DNA of 64,000 bases. It comes from Rivihabitans pingtungensis (GTDB lineage Bacteria > Pseudomonadota > Gammaproteobacteria > Burkholderiales > Aquaspirillaceae). The number at the start of each line of letters is the position of its first letter. Positions within the stretch are counted from its first letter, which is position 1. Made by a program: the position numbers and the translations under genes. The notes beneath the pieces were generated by a model. The model was not told the DNA's origin, searched no databases, and saw nothing but the letters and a program-made list of their open reading frames with translations. This document shows positions 50,494-59,540 of this stretch, piece by piece. The stretch covers positions 1-64,000 of the forward strand of contig NZ_QJKI01000010.1 in NCBI RefSeq assembly GCF_003201855.1, read 5' to 3'.

Positions 50494-51234
50494 CAAGGGC
50501 AAGGTGTCGCGCAGAATAGCCACCCAGTCGCGGCGGGCAAAGTCCGGGCCCATCACCAGGCTATAGAAGTGATCTCCACCCAGACGATGATCCACCTCAA
50601 TCAGCACATGGGTGTGGTGGCCATCGCACAGGCAAGTGAGCTCGATTTCTTCAATGCGCCAGCTGCCGCCATGCGGGCGCAGCTCGATTTCCTGATAGCA
50701 GCCCAGCGTGCTGCTGATCGGCCCCACTCGTGCCGAACCCAGCTCCACGTCCGAGCTGTGCACATACCAATCCAGCCGGGCAAAGGCGTCCAGCAGGGTT
50801 TGCAGCGCCATGCCGGGCCGCACCAGCAATTGATCGCGATCGTCGCTGTCCACCCCGGCGGCAATCGCCAGGTCGGTGTGAATCCACACCAGCGGCACAC
50901 GGCGGTCACGGGTGCGCAGGGCATTGACCGGGGTTTCCAGCGGCAAGGTCATCTGAAACGGAAAATACCGGGTTTCACCAGCGCCGATGGTGAATGGCCC
51001 GCACACCGGCAGACGGCACAAGGGCCAAGCCACGCTGCGTTCGCTGTCTGCGCTTTCGTCTTCGGCCTGAGTCATCAGCACCAGCTCGATTTTTTCGATA
51101 TCCTGCGCGGATTGCCCGCCCTGCACCAGCACCTGGCCTTGCAATAATTGGCCAGGGGCCAGCTCCGGGTTGTCAATCTGGGTATCTACCTGTGCGCTGC
51201 CTACACCAATCGAGGCCAGCAGTTTTTTCAACAT
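50491..51234 (-). CDS. Spo0M-family (sporulation-control-like) protein
   Basis: A 247-residue soluble protein of the SpoOM/arrestin-fold family (begins MLKKLLASIGVGSAQVDTQI, with LAPGQLLQGQVLVQGG at about 26-41). Widespread in non-spore-forming bacteria; its role there is not established. GGAGC stands 6 bases before the ATG at 51234, and the longer open frame upstream is antisense to the acetyltransferase gene and is rejected. Divergent from the acetyltransferase, 103 bases apart. Confidence 0.82.
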   Translation of the reverse strand: MLKKLLASIGVGSAQVDTQIDNPELAPGQLLQGQVLVQGGQSAQDIEKIELVLMTQAEDESADSERSVAWPLCRLPVCGPFTIGAGETRYFPFQMTLPLETPVNALRTRDRRVPLVWIHTDLAIAAGVDSDDRDQLLVRPGMALQTLLDAFARLDWYVHSSDVELGSARVGPISSTLGCYQEIELRPHGGSWRIEEIELTCLCDGHHTHVLIEVDHRLGGDHFYSLVMGPDFARRDWVAILRDTLPL

Positions 51235-51337
51235 AAGTGCTCCTGAAGCACCATGCGCATGCATGGCATATCCAGTCACGAGCGCCAATGACAGACAAAA
51301 GTTCCGCCTGGCCGAAAGGGGCGGCAGGAGATTGAAC

Positions 51338-51871
51338 ATGCACACAGCTTTACCGCTGAGCGGACCACGGGTGCATCTGCGCCACTGGCGTGATGAGGAT
51401 TTGCCGGCTTTTGCCGCCTTGAATGCCGACCCGCAGGTGATGGCGCATTTTCCGGCGCCGCTGAGCTGCAGCGACAGTGACGCTCTGGCTGCCCGTCTGC
51501 GCGCCGGCTTGGCTGAGCGCGGCTGGGGCGCCTGGGTGTTGGCGCGGCGCGATGATGATGCGCTGTTGGGCTGTGTCGGGCTGAACCCGGTGGCGGCCAG
51601 TTTCCCGTTTGCGCCGGCGGTGGAAATGCTGTGGCGGCTGGCTCGGCCGGCCTGGGGGCAAGGGCTGGCCCATGAGGGCGCGCAACTGGCGCTGGCGGCA
51701 GCGCGCGAATTGGGCATGTCGCGCATGGTGGCGTTCACCGCGCTGGGCAATCTGCGCTCGCGCGCCTTGATGGCGCGGCTGGGCATGCTGGAACAGGGCG
51801 AATTTGACCATCCGGCGCTGGCGGCGGACAGTCCCTTGCGTCGGCATGTCTGGTGCGAATGGCGTATGTAG
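51338..51871 (+). CDS. GNAT-family N-acetyltransferase (RimJ-like)
   Basis: A 177-residue acetyltransferase with TERPRVHLRHWRDEDLPAF-like N-terminus (LSGPRVHLRHWRDEDL), the acetyl-CoA loop RPAWGQGLAHEGAQ (about 102-115) and ALGNLRSRALMARLGM (about 134-149). These fit the RimJ/RimL-like group that acetylates protein N-termini or small molecules. A GCAGGAG ribosome site precedes the ATG. Confidence 0.85.
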   Translation: MHTALPLSGPRVHLRHWRDEDLPAFAALNADPQVMAHFPAPLSCSDSDALAARLRAGLAERGWGAWVLARRDDDALLGCVGLNPVAASFPFAPAVEMLWRLARPAWGQGLAHEGAQLALAAARELGMSRMVAFTALGNLRSRALMARLGMLEQGEFDHPALAADSPLRRHVWCEWRM

Positions 51872-51939
51872 AGTCGCTCAAACGCCGCCGCCCCCGGCAG
51901 CGCAAAACTGGCGGGGGCGGCGGTGGGGTGAACGGCGGC

Positions 51940-53088
51940 TTACAGGATGATCACATCCGGCAGCGGGAAGCCGTTAAAGGTGCTGGCATAGGCGGTGGTG
52001 TAGGCGCCGGCGTTTTTGATGTAGATAAAGTCGTCTTCCACCAGGTCTTGCGGCAGCGCCTGATCGCGGGTGCAGATGTCCAGCGAATCGCAGGTCGGGC
52101 CAGCCACGGTCCAGATAATTTCCGGGCCGCTGCGGTCGGTCAGGATATTGTACTTCAGGCCTTCGGTGGTTTCGATGATGCCGCCGAACATGCCGGCGTC
52201 GAAGTACACCCAGCGCTTGCCTTCGCGGGTGGCGGTGCCCACCACGCGGCAGACAAAGTAGCCGGCGTCAGACACCAGATAACGGCCCGGCTCGCCAATC
52301 ACCTGCACGTCGTCGCCAAACGCGGCCAGGCCGGCGTTCACCACGGCGCCGATTTCGGCGATGGTCGGGATGTCTTTGGTGTGGGTCACCGGGTAGCCGC
52401 CGCCGATATTCACCAGGCGCGGTTTCAGGCCGGCGGCCAGCATCTGGTCGAACACCGCGCGGGTGGTTTCCAGGCCGACTTTCCAGTTTTCCGGGTTCAG
52501 GCATTGCGAACCCACGTGGAAGGTCACGCCGGCCAGATCGGCGCCCAGGCGCTCGGCTTCGGCGATGATGTCGCGGATTTCGCTTTCGTAGGCGCCAAAT
52601 TTGCCAGACAGCGGCCAGTCGCTGCCGACATTGGTGGTGTAGATGCGCAGGTAGGTTTTGGCGGTCGGCGAGGCGCGATGCACCTTTTGCAGTTCTTCCA
52701 CCGAATCAATGACGAACCACTCGACACCCTTGGCCACGGCGTATTCGACATACGCGCGGGATTTCATCGGGTTGCTGTAGAAAATTTCCGCCGGCGGCAC
52801 GCCGAGCGCCAGCAGCTGATCCAGCTCGGCGATCGAGGCGATTTCAAAACCGACGCCTTCTTCCTTGAGCACTTGCAGCACGCGTTGATCCGGGTTGGAT
52901 TTCACGGCGAAGTGCGGGCGCACGCGCGGCATGGCGGCAAAAAAGCGCCGGCATTTTTCACGCACGATTTGCGTATCGAGGATGAGGAAGGGTTTTTCGT
53001 AGCCCTTGGCCAGTTGGGCCTTGACGCGGGCAAAGTCGAGAGAGAGTTCAGGGGCGGCGGCGAGTGCGTCGGCAGCGATTCGGTCCAT
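51940..53088 (-). CDS. Type III PLP-dependent ornithine/lysine decarboxylase
   Basis: A 382-residue alanine-racemase-fold decarboxylase. PLP lysine Lys63 in HFAVKSNPD, GGGYPVTHT, EPGRYLVSDAG, and the active-site Cys in PTCDSLDI identify the eukaryotic-type ODC group (ornithine or lysine to putrescine or cadaverine). The start MDRIAAD at 53088 follows a GGAG about 10 bases upstream. A separate 24-codon ORF with a stronger ribosome site lies 20 bases upstream, and a palindromic promoter before that, suggesting control by ornithine or polyamines. Confidence 0.92.
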   Translation of the reverse strand: MDRIAADALAAAPELSLDFARVKAQLAKGYEKPFLILDTQIVREKCRRFFAAMPRVRPHFAVKSNPDQRVLQVLKEEGVGFEIASIAELDQLLALGVPPAEIFYSNPMKSRAYVEYAVAKGVEWFVIDSVEELQKVHRASPTAKTYLRIYTTNVGSDWPLSGKFGAYESEIRDIIAEAERLGADLAGVTFHVGSQCLNPENWKVGLETTRAVFDQMLAAGLKPRLVNIGGGYPVTHTKDIPTIAEIGAVVNAGLAAFGDDVQVIGEPGRYLVSDAGYFVCRVVGTATREGKRWVYFDAGMFGGIIETTEGLKYNILTDRSGPEIIWTVAGPTCDSLDICTRDQALPQDLVEDDFIYIKNAGAYTTAYASTFNGFPLPDVIIL

Positions 53089-53108
53089 TGATCGGGGTCT
53101 CCAGAAAC

Positions 53109-53183
53109 CTAGGTGACAGGAATATGTTGCAAGAATGAGGGTTGATACAGGGCCGAAACGGCAGTAAGTACACGGCTTGTCAT
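53109..53183 (-). CDS. 24-codon leader-peptide ORF before the decarboxylase
   Basis: ORF starting MTSRVLTA and ending LQHIPVT, with GGAGG five bases before its ATG (the best ribosome site of this transcript). It ends 20 bases before the decarboxylase start codon. Position and strength suggest a regulatory leader peptide comparable in logic to the speFL arrest peptide of gamma-proteobacterial speF, although I see no sequence likeness to it. Confidence 0.55.
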   Translation of the reverse strand: MTSRVLTAVSALYQPSFLQHIPVT

Positions 53184-53263
53184 GATGACCTCCAGCCAGC
53201 TTGGCGCGTCGGGCACCGGCCGACGTGCTGCATGGCAAAAAACGGAAACAACAATGGGGGCGA

Positions 53264-53291
53264 ATTATAAGACGCACACACTGTGCGTCAA
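53264..53291 (-). promoter_or_regulatory. Sigma-70 promoter with a palindrome in its spacer
   Basis: TTGACG (53286-53291), 16-base spacer, TATAAT (53264-53269). The spacer and -35 overlap a perfect palindrome GACGCACA-CAC-TGTGCGTC (53271-53289), an ideal repressor site. Initiation would be about 75 bases before the leader ORF. Confidence 0.78.
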
Positions 53292-53316
53292 TCGGAAATC
53301 CGTGAATTTGCAATTA

Positions 53317-53432
53317 TAGAGCCACTCACAAAACCCTCCTGGCGTTGTTGTGCAGCCTGGTCGTACTTCTTGTACTGCCTGCGGCTGCACGCCTAGCCAG
53401 GATCGCTGCGCTGAGCTTTGTGAGCGACTCTA
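53317..53432 (+). repeat. Correia-like palindromic element, copy J
   Basis: 116 bp, termini TAGAGCCACTCACAAAAC and CTTTGTGAGCGACTCTA, TA at both ends, core CTGGCGTTGTTG, GTCGTACTTCTTGTACTGCCTGC. Lies directly upstream of the decarboxylase promoter, 26 bases from its -35 box. Confidence 0.88.
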
Positions 53433-53586
53433 AAAAAATGGCGCAGCCGCAAGGGGGGGCGGATGCGCCATTCAGTCGTGGACCCAACTCAGGAGATTCT
53501 TTACCCAGCATAGACCACGACGGGGACGGCGGCGGACAATTTACGCCGACGATTTGCTCGCTGCGGCAGACGGCCAGCGGCCGCGC

Positions 53587-54153
53587 TCAGGTCTTGGGCA
53601 GGGTGACGCCCACCTGGCCTTGATACTTGCCGCCGCGATCTTTATAGCTGGTTTCGCACACTTCGTCGGATTCAAAGAACAGCACTTGCGCGCAGCCTTC
53701 GCCAGCATAAATCTTGGCCGGCAGCGGCGTGGTGTTGCTGAACTCCAGCGTCACATAGCCTTCCCATTCCGGCTCGAACGGGGTGACGTTGACGATGATG
53801 CCGCAGCGGGCGTAGGTGCTCTTGCCCAGGCAGACGGTGAGCACATTGCGCGGGATGCGGAAGTATTCCACCGTGCGCGCCAGGGCAAACGAATTGGGCG
53901 GAATGATACAAACGTCGCCGGTGAAGTCGACAAAATTGTTGTGATCAAAATTTTTCGGGTCAACGATGGTGCTGTTGATATTGGTGAAAATCTTGAATTC
54001 GTTGGCGCAGCGGATATCGTAGCCATAGCTGGAGGTGCCGTAGGACACAATTTTGCGGCCATCCACCTCGCGCACCTGGTTGGGCTCGAATGGCTCGATC
54101 ATGCCGTCTGTTGTCGCCATCCGGCGAATCCATTTGTCCGATTTGATGCTCAT
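53587..54153 (-). CDS. dcd: dCTP deaminase
   Basis: A 188-residue enzyme that deaminates dCTP to dUTP, feeding dTMP synthesis. Family blocks [41 protein letters not shown] (phosphate-binding Lys-Ser/Thr and Arg) and [22 protein letters not shown] with the catalytic Glu. Length is normal. Single gene; between it and copy J lie about 150 bases without a recognisable gene. Confidence 0.97.
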   Translation of the reverse strand: MSIKSDKWIRRMATTDGMIEPFEPNQVREVDGRKIVSYGTSSYGYDIRCANEFKIFTNINSTIVDPKNFDHNNFVDFTGDVCIIPPNSFALARTVEYFRIPRNVLTVCLGKSTYARCGIIVNVTPFEPEWEGYVTLEFSNTTPLPAKIYAGEGCAQVLFFESDEVCETSYKDRGGKYQGQVGVTLPKT

Positions 54154-54497
54154 GTGCGCCTGCGCTACGAGAATTGGGGAAAACGCGCCACATCCTGTCT
54201 GGCCGCCAGGGCCGCTACGGGGTGGCGTCTGAAGAATGATTTGCTAAAAACGTTAACCCGACAGTTTAACAGCTATTCATGTTGTTTTGTAAGGCCAGCA
54301 AACTGGCGCACTTGTTGCTGGCTGTATTGTTGTGCTGCGCTACGCTGGCGCCGCGCCGGCCACATATTAATCCGCTGTTCAGAGATCAATCCCCACTTGG
54401 ATTGTTCCTGTCACACCGCGCAAGCAGTGCCCAAAATCCGGCATTCAGCGTATTATCTGAGAATGTGATGCAACATCTTTCCGCGTAAGGAGCCCAC
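54154..54497 (+). other. Region upstream of feoA
   Basis: 344 bases without a gene. A TATTAT at about 54450 could be the feo -10 box. Sequence around it is only weakly Fur-box-like, so iron control is plausible from gene content but not shown. Confidence 0.35.
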
Positions 54498-54731
54498 ATG
54501 ACTTCGCTTGCCACGCTTGCTGCCCACCATCGCGCCCAGGTGGTGGCCATTGATCTGCCCGACACCGAGCGCCAGCGTTTGTCCGCTTTTGGCATTTTGC
54601 CTGGCGCACAGGTGCAAGTGTTCCGCCGGGCGGCGCTGGGCGGGCCACTGCATGTGGCGGTGGGCGCCACCCAACTGCTGTTGCGCCGGCTGCTGGCCGA
54701 AGGCATCCGCGTCGAGCTGCAAGGGGCGTAA
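54498..54731 (+). CDS. feoA: Ferrous iron transport protein A
   Basis: A 77-residue SH3-like cytosolic protein (RLSAFGILPGAQVQVFRRAALGGPLHVAVG) that assists FeoB. AAGGAG stands 7 bases before the ATG. Followed by feoB after 2 bases, so they are co-translated. Confidence 0.93.
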   Translation: MTSLATLAAHHRAQVVAIDLPDTERQRLSAFGILPGAQVQVFRRAALGGPLHVAVGATQLLLRRLLAEGIRVELQGA

Positions 54732-54733
54732 GC

Positions 54734-56578
54734 ATGACGGCCAGTTGTCCGAAGTGTCCGCCATCCGGTGCGGGTCTGTCCGCCATTGAAGCGGCGCGCC
54801 AGGGGCGGCGCCTGGCTGTAGTGGGCTTGCCCAATGCCGGCAAATCGACGTTTTTCAACCGGCTGACCGGGCTGTCGCAGCGGGTGGGCAATTGGCCGGG
54901 GCTGACCATCGACTTGGCCAGCGCCAAGGTGGTGCTGGGCGCGCGTGCGGTGGAAGTGGTAGACCTGCCGGGCATTCATGACCTGAGCGGCTACAGCGAA
55001 GACGAAGCGGTAGTGCGCGAGGTGCTGGCCGGCAGCGTGTTCGATGGATTGGTGGTGGTGGTCAACGGCGCGCAGCTGGATCGCCATTGGCGGCTGGTGT
55101 GGCAACTGGCGCAACTGGACTTGCCGCTGGTGGTGCTGGTGAATATGCAGGACGAAATGCGCCAGCTGGGCATTCGCGCCGACCTGGATGCCTTGTCCGC
55201 CCGTCTGGGCGCGCCGGTGCTGGCGATGAGCGCGCGCAAAGGTGAAAACTGGCCGGCGGTGCGCGCGGCGTTGACGCAATTGGCGGCGCAGATTCCGGCC
55301 CGCGAGGCGCCGGTGGCGATTGCTACATTGGATGCTTTGCCTGCCGGCCTGGAAGAAGCGCGCGCCATGCTGGCGGGCGTGCATCATGTGCCGGCCACCC
55401 TGCCAGCCACCTGGACCACCCGCATTGATCAGCTGTTGTTGCATCCCTGGCTGGGGCTGCCGATGTTTGCCGTGCTGATGGCACTGATTTTTCAGGCCAC
55501 CTATCTGCTGGGCACGCCCATGCAAGAAGAGCTGGGCGCTGGTCTGGATTGGGTGCAGGCGCAGTGGTGGCAACCGGCGCTGGCCAGCGCGCCCGCGTGG
55601 CTGCAAAGCTTGCTGCTGGAAGGTGTGTGGCAGGGGGTGAGCACGGTGCTGACCTTTGTGCCCATCCTGTTTGTGTTTTTTGTGCTGATGGCCGTGGTGG
55701 AAGACAGCGGTTATCTGGCGCGCGCGGCTTTTTTGATGGACGCCTGGATGACCCGGCTGGGGCTGGATGGCCGCAGCTTTGTCATGCATCTGATGGGCTT
55801 TGGCTGCAATGTGCCGGCTATTCTGGGCACGCGCATCATGCGTGAGCGTCGGCTGCGTTGGCTGACCATGCTGGTGATTCCGTTTTCGGTGTGCTCGGCG
55901 CGGCTGCAAGTGTTTTTGTTTTTTGTCAGCACGCTGTTTTCTGCCCAGGCGGCGCCGTGGGTGTTGCTGAGCCTGTATCTGGCCAGTTTTTTGGTGGCGA
56001 TGCTGACCGCCTGGCTGTTCAAGCGCGCCTTGCCGCATCGTGAGGCGCTGGTGATGGAAATGCCGCCCTACCGTTTGCCGGTGCTGACCTATCTGTTCAC
56101 CCGCGCTGGCGGCGAGGTGAAGGCGTTTCTGCAATTGGCCAGCACTTTCATTCTGGCTGGCGTGGTGTTGATCTGGGCGCTGACCCATCTGCCGGCGGCC
56201 GGCGGCCCGACGCTGGCCACTCAACTGGGTGAATGGCTGGCGCCGGTGCTGGATCCGCTGGGCATCCATCATGAACTGGCGGTAGCGCTGATGGTGGGGG
56301 TGGTGGCCAAGGAAATTCTGCTGGGTGGTATGGCGGTGATTTATGGCGTGCCGGAGGCCGGCCTGGCCCAGGTGATCAGCCAGCAGCTGGACTGGGTGGC
56401 GGCGTACAGCTTTATGCTGTTCACGCTGATTTACACGCCTTGCTTGTCTACCATTGCCGCCATTCGTAAAGAATCGCGCAGTAATGGCTTTGCCGCGCTG
56501 TCGGTGGGTTATTCGCTGGCGCTGGCCTGGTGCGTGGCGGCATTGTTTTACCAAGGGGCTCGCCTGCTGCATCTGTAA
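54734..56578 (+). CDS. feoB: Ferrous iron transporter FeoB
   Basis: A 614-residue iron(II) transporter with an N-terminal G domain: G1 GLPNAGKST (about 33-41), G3 DLPGIHDLSGYSEDE, G4 as NMQD (about 138-141), then a helical spacer and a membrane domain with two Gate repeats (GFGCNVPAI at about 356-364 with the conserved Cys, and PCLSTIAAIRKE near the C-terminus). A CPKCPP pair at the extreme N-terminus is an extension ahead of the G domain. No feoC follows. Confidence 0.95.
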   Translation: MTASCPKCPPSGAGLSAIEAARQGRRLAVVGLPNAGKSTFFNRLTGLSQRVGNWPGLTIDLASAKVVLGARAVEVVDLPGIHDLSGYSEDEAVVREVLAGSVFDGLVVVVNGAQLDRHWRLVWQLAQLDLPLVVLVNMQDEMRQLGIRADLDALSARLGAPVLAMSARKGENWPAVRAALTQLAAQIPAREAPVAIATLDALPAGLEEARAMLAGVHHVPATLPATWTTRIDQLLLHPWLGLPMFAVLMALIFQATYLLGTPMQEELGAGLDWVQAQWWQPALASAPAWLQSLLLEGVWQGVSTVLTFVPILFVFFVLMAVVEDSGYLARAAFLMDAWMTRLGLDGRSFVMHLMGFGCNVPAILGTRIMRERRLRWLTMLVIPFSVCSARLQVFLFFVSTLFSAQAAPWVLLSLYLASFLVAMLTAWLFKRALPHREALVMEMPPYRLPVLTYLFTRAGGEVKAFLQLASTFILAGVVLIWALTHLPAAGGPTLATQLGEWLAPVLDPLGIHHELAVALMVGVVAKEILLGGMAVIYGVPEAGLAQVISQQLDWVAAYSFMLFTLIYTPCLSTIAAIRKESRSNGFAALSVGYSLALAWCVAALFYQGARLLHL

Positions 56579-56644
56579 TGCCGGATGCCGCCTGACTGGT
56601 GGCTTGGGGTACACTGCTGACATTCTCGTCCGCTGTCCCATACC

Positions 56645-58906
56645 ATGTCAGAACCCGCTGCCACCGAAATTGACCTGAACGCCGCCTTTCAGTCGGCTAT
56701 TGCTCACCACCAGGCTGGCCGCTTGAGTCAAGCGGAAATGCTCTACCGTGTGGTCTTGCAGGCGATGCCCAACCATCCGGATGCCAACCACAATCTGGGG
56801 GTGATCGCCATGCAGTTGGGCCAACTAGATCAAGCCCTGCCGCTATTGCATACCGCCCTGATCAACCACCTGGGACATGGGCGTTTCTGGTTGAGTTATA
56901 TTGATGCGCTGCTGCGCGCCAATCGCGCGGATGAGGCGCGGCAATGGCTGGAGCAAGGCCAACGCGGCGGGCTGGCTGGGCCTGAGGTGGAGGCGCTGCT
57001 GCAACGCCTTAACGCCCCGGTGGTGCCGGCACGCGTCAAGCCCGGCAAAGGGCAGCCCTCGTTGAACGAGCAAAAAGCCTTGGTGGCGCTGTTTGATCAG
57101 GGTCAGCTGTCGCCCTGCGAGCAGGCGGCGCGGCGCATGACAGAACATTACCCTCGCCATGTGTTGGGCTGGAAAACCCTGGGCGCGGTGCTGATCCAGC
57201 TTGGGCGTAACGCCGAAGGCGTGCAGGCCATGCGCCAGGCGGCCCAACTGGCCCCCAAGGATGTGGAAATCCTCAGCAATCTGGGGGTGGCGCTCACCCA
57301 GATGGCGCAGTACGAAGAAGCCGAACACAGTTATCGGCGTGGCTTGAAGCTGCAGCCTAAATCCGCCAATCTGCACGCCTATCTGGCGGATGCGCTGTTC
57401 TTGCAAAATCGCTTTGCTGACGCCATTCGCCACGCGCGCCAAGCCATTGCCCAAGACCCTCAACATATTGTCGCCTACCATAATCTGGGTGCGGCGCTGC
57501 GCTCACACAGCCAGTTGATGGAAGCAGAAACCGCCTTGCGCCGTGCGCTGGAGCTGGCCTGGAACTATCCTTCGGCTCACGCCAATCTGGCCAATGTGCT
57601 GAAAGATCAGTCACATCTGGAAGAGGCTGAAAAACACTTGCGCATTGCGCTGGAGATGACGCCGAACAATCGACTGATTCACAGCAACCTCTTATTTACT
57701 GGTGTGTACAGTCATGCCATTACCCCCGAGCAGTTGTATGCCGATCATTGCGAACTGGGACAATTGATCGCCAGACAAGCTGGGCCGCGTTGTACCTGGT
57801 CGCGCACGCTTGCGGCTACGCCCAAGCGGGTGGGGTTTGTTTCAGCAGACTTTTTTCATCATGCAGTCAGTTATTTTGTCGAACCGGTCTGGGGTGGCCT
57901 GCGCGCGCAGGGCATGCAGGTGCTGGCTTACTACAGTGGCAAAACCTTCGACAGTGTCAGCGCACGCCTACAAAAACAGTGCGATGTCTGGCGCGAGACA
58001 GCCGCTTTGAGCGATGACGAATTGGCTCAGCAAATCATTGATGATGAAGTGGATATCTTGATTGATTTGTCTGGCCATACTGCCGGCGGCCGTTTGCCTG
58101 TGTTTGCCAAACAACCGGCGCCTGTACAAGTGACCTGGCTTGGCCACCCGGCCACCACTGGCCTGCCAGGCATGCACTGGCGTATCACCGATGTGCACGC
58201 CGAGCCGCCTGGCATGACCGAGCACCTGAATACTGAACGGCTGTATCGCATGCCCGAGGTGTTTTGCTGTTATCAACCCTCGGCGTCTCCAGATCCTTTT
58301 GCCGGCTTGCCAGCAGACCAGGATGGGCGTTTTACCTTTGGGTGTTTCAATAACTTTGCCAAAGTAACGCCGCCGGTCATTGCATGCTGGGGAGAAATTT
58401 TGCGGCAGACGCCGCATGCCCGGCTGCTGCTGGAGGTACATGGCGCTCAGGATGCCGCCTTTGTCCAGGATATTCGCCAGCGATTCGTGACGGCAGGTGC
58501 GCAGGCAACACAGATCGATATCTTGCCACGACAGGCAAATCAGCAATATGTGTTGTATCGCCAGGTGGACCTGGCACTGGATCCTTTTCCATGCTGTGGC
58601 GGCACCACCAGCTGCGATAGCCTGTGGATGGGTGTGCCATTTGTCACCTTGGCCGGACGCAGTTTTGTTTCGCGCATGGGGGTGACCTTACTGCACAATA
58701 CGGGGCTGGATGAATTGATTGTCGACAGTGAAGCGCAGTACATTGCCAAAGCCGTGGCGCTGGCGCACGACCTGCCTCGTTTGCGCACCCTGCGTGAGGG
58801 CTTGCGCGAACGTGTGATGGCGAGCCCGTTGATGGATGCGCCCCGTTTTGCCGGCCACTTTGTTCAGGCTTTGCACGAGATGTGGGCGGCGCGCGAGCAG
58901 GGCTGA
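56645..58906 (+). CDS. TPR-repeat O-GlcNAc-transferase-like glycosyltransferase (GT41)
   Basis: A 753-residue protein: about nine TPR motifs (10-340), then a SPINDLY/OGT-like catalytic region (375-750) with FHHAVSYF, DILIDLSGHTAGGRL, VTWLGHPATTGLPGM, FGCFNNFAKVTP and LDPFPCCGGTTSCDSLWMGVPFVTL. Such soluble transferases O-glycosylate proteins using nucleotide sugars. Position just before the flagellar operon suggests flagellin or another flagellar protein as target; no flagellin gene is in the window to confirm this. Confidence 0.88.
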   Translation: MSEPAATEIDLNAAFQSAIAHHQAGRLSQAEMLYRVVLQAMPNHPDANHNLGVIAMQLGQLDQALPLLHTALINHLGHGRFWLSYIDALLRANRADEARQWLEQGQRGGLAGPEVEALLQRLNAPVVPARVKPGKGQPSLNEQKALVALFDQGQLSPCEQAARRMTEHYPRHVLGWKTLGAVLIQLGRNAEGVQAMRQAAQLAPKDVEILSNLGVALTQMAQYEEAEHSYRRGLKLQPKSANLHAYLADALFLQNRFADAIRHARQAIAQDPQHIVAYHNLGAALRSHSQLMEAETALRRALELAWNYPSAHANLANVLKDQSHLEEAEKHLRIALEMTPNNRLIHSNLLFTGVYSHAITPEQLYADHCELGQLIARQAGPRCTWSRTLAATPKRVGFVSADFFHHAVSYFVEPVWGGLRAQGMQVLAYYSGKTFDSVSARLQKQCDVWRETAALSDDELAQQIIDDEVDILIDLSGHTAGGRLPVFAKQPAPVQVTWLGHPATTGLPGMHWRITDVHAEPPGMTEHLNTERLYRMPEVFCCYQPSASPDPFAGLPADQDGRFTFGCFNNFAKVTPPVIACWGEILRQTPHARLLLEVHGAQDAAFVQDIRQRFVTAGAQATQIDILPRQANQQYVLYRQVDLALDPFPCCGGTTSCDSLWMGVPFVTLAGRSFVSRMGVTLLHNTGLDELIVDSEAQYIAKAVALAHDLPRLRTLREGLRERVMASPLMDAPRFAGHFVQALHEMWAAREQG

Positions 58907-59082
58907 TCAGAAGCCTTATCGACCGCTGGTGCTGTTTTTTTAGTTGCAAGTTTTGCCGAGACCGGCAAAACTTGCCGGGTGAATGCGCTTGGCGTGGGCC
59001 GCTAAACGTCCAAACGCAATGGATTTAAAAAAATCATCTAAAAAACAGGTGTTTATAGCAATGCACCTGGTTTCTCTTAGTC

Positions 59083-59098
59083 TGGCCCGTTTATTGCT
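59083..59098 (+). promoter_or_regulatory. Sigma-54 promoter of the flgB operon
   Basis: TGGCCCG-TTTA-TTGCT: the GG and GC pairs are exactly 10 bases apart, as required. It lies 31 bases before the flgB start codon. Class II flagellar operons are commonly RpoN-dependent with an NtrC-type activator such as FlrC or FleR. Confidence 0.88.
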
Positions 59099-59128
59099 AA
59101 CAGGAAACTGCCGACGGAGTACACGACC

Positions 59129-59533
59129 ATGCTCGATAAAATCGCCAAACATTTTGACTTCCAGCAAAAAGCGCTGGGGCTGCGCGCCTACCGCACCGAG
59201 GTGTTGTCCAGCAACATCGCCAACTCGGATACGCCTTATTACAAGGCAGTCGATTTCGACTTCAAAGACGCCATGACCCGCGCCATCGGCGAAGCCGAAT
59301 CGTCGATGGGCATGGCAAAAACCCACCAGACCCATCTGGATGGTTTTGCCGAGCAAGGCGAAAAAGACTTCAAGCTGCAATACCGCACCGAAGTGCAACC
59401 GTCGATTGACGGCAACACCGTGGATATGGATCTTGAGCGTTCGGCCTTTGCTGACAACGCATTGAAATACCAATCCACGCTGACCTTCCTGAATCGCCGG
59501 ATTTCCGGCCTGTCTGACGCCATCAAGGGGTAA
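59129..59533 (+). CDS. flgB: Flagellar basal-body rod protein FlgB
   Basis: A 134-residue proximal rod protein. The N-terminal rod signature LSSNIANSDTPYYKAVDFDF (about 27-46) and the C-terminal helix are typical. First gene of the flg operon; flgC follows after 7 bases. Exported through the flagellar type III system, so it lacks a Sec signal. Confidence 0.97.
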   Translation: MLDKIAKHFDFQQKALGLRAYRTEVLSSNIANSDTPYYKAVDFDFKDAMTRAIGEAESSMGMAKTHQTHLDGFAEQGEKDFKLQYRTEVQPSIDGNTVDMDLERSAFADNALKYQSTLTFLNRRISGLSDAIKG

Positions 59534-59540
59534 TTGAACC

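Noticed and set aside
53089..53313. 75-codon N-terminal extension of the decarboxylase
   Set aside because: It would read through the promoter, palindrome and leader region; the family N-terminus starts at 53088.
54430..54480. Fur box before feoA
   Set aside because: Only scattered matches to the 19-bp consensus; no convincing inverted hexamers.
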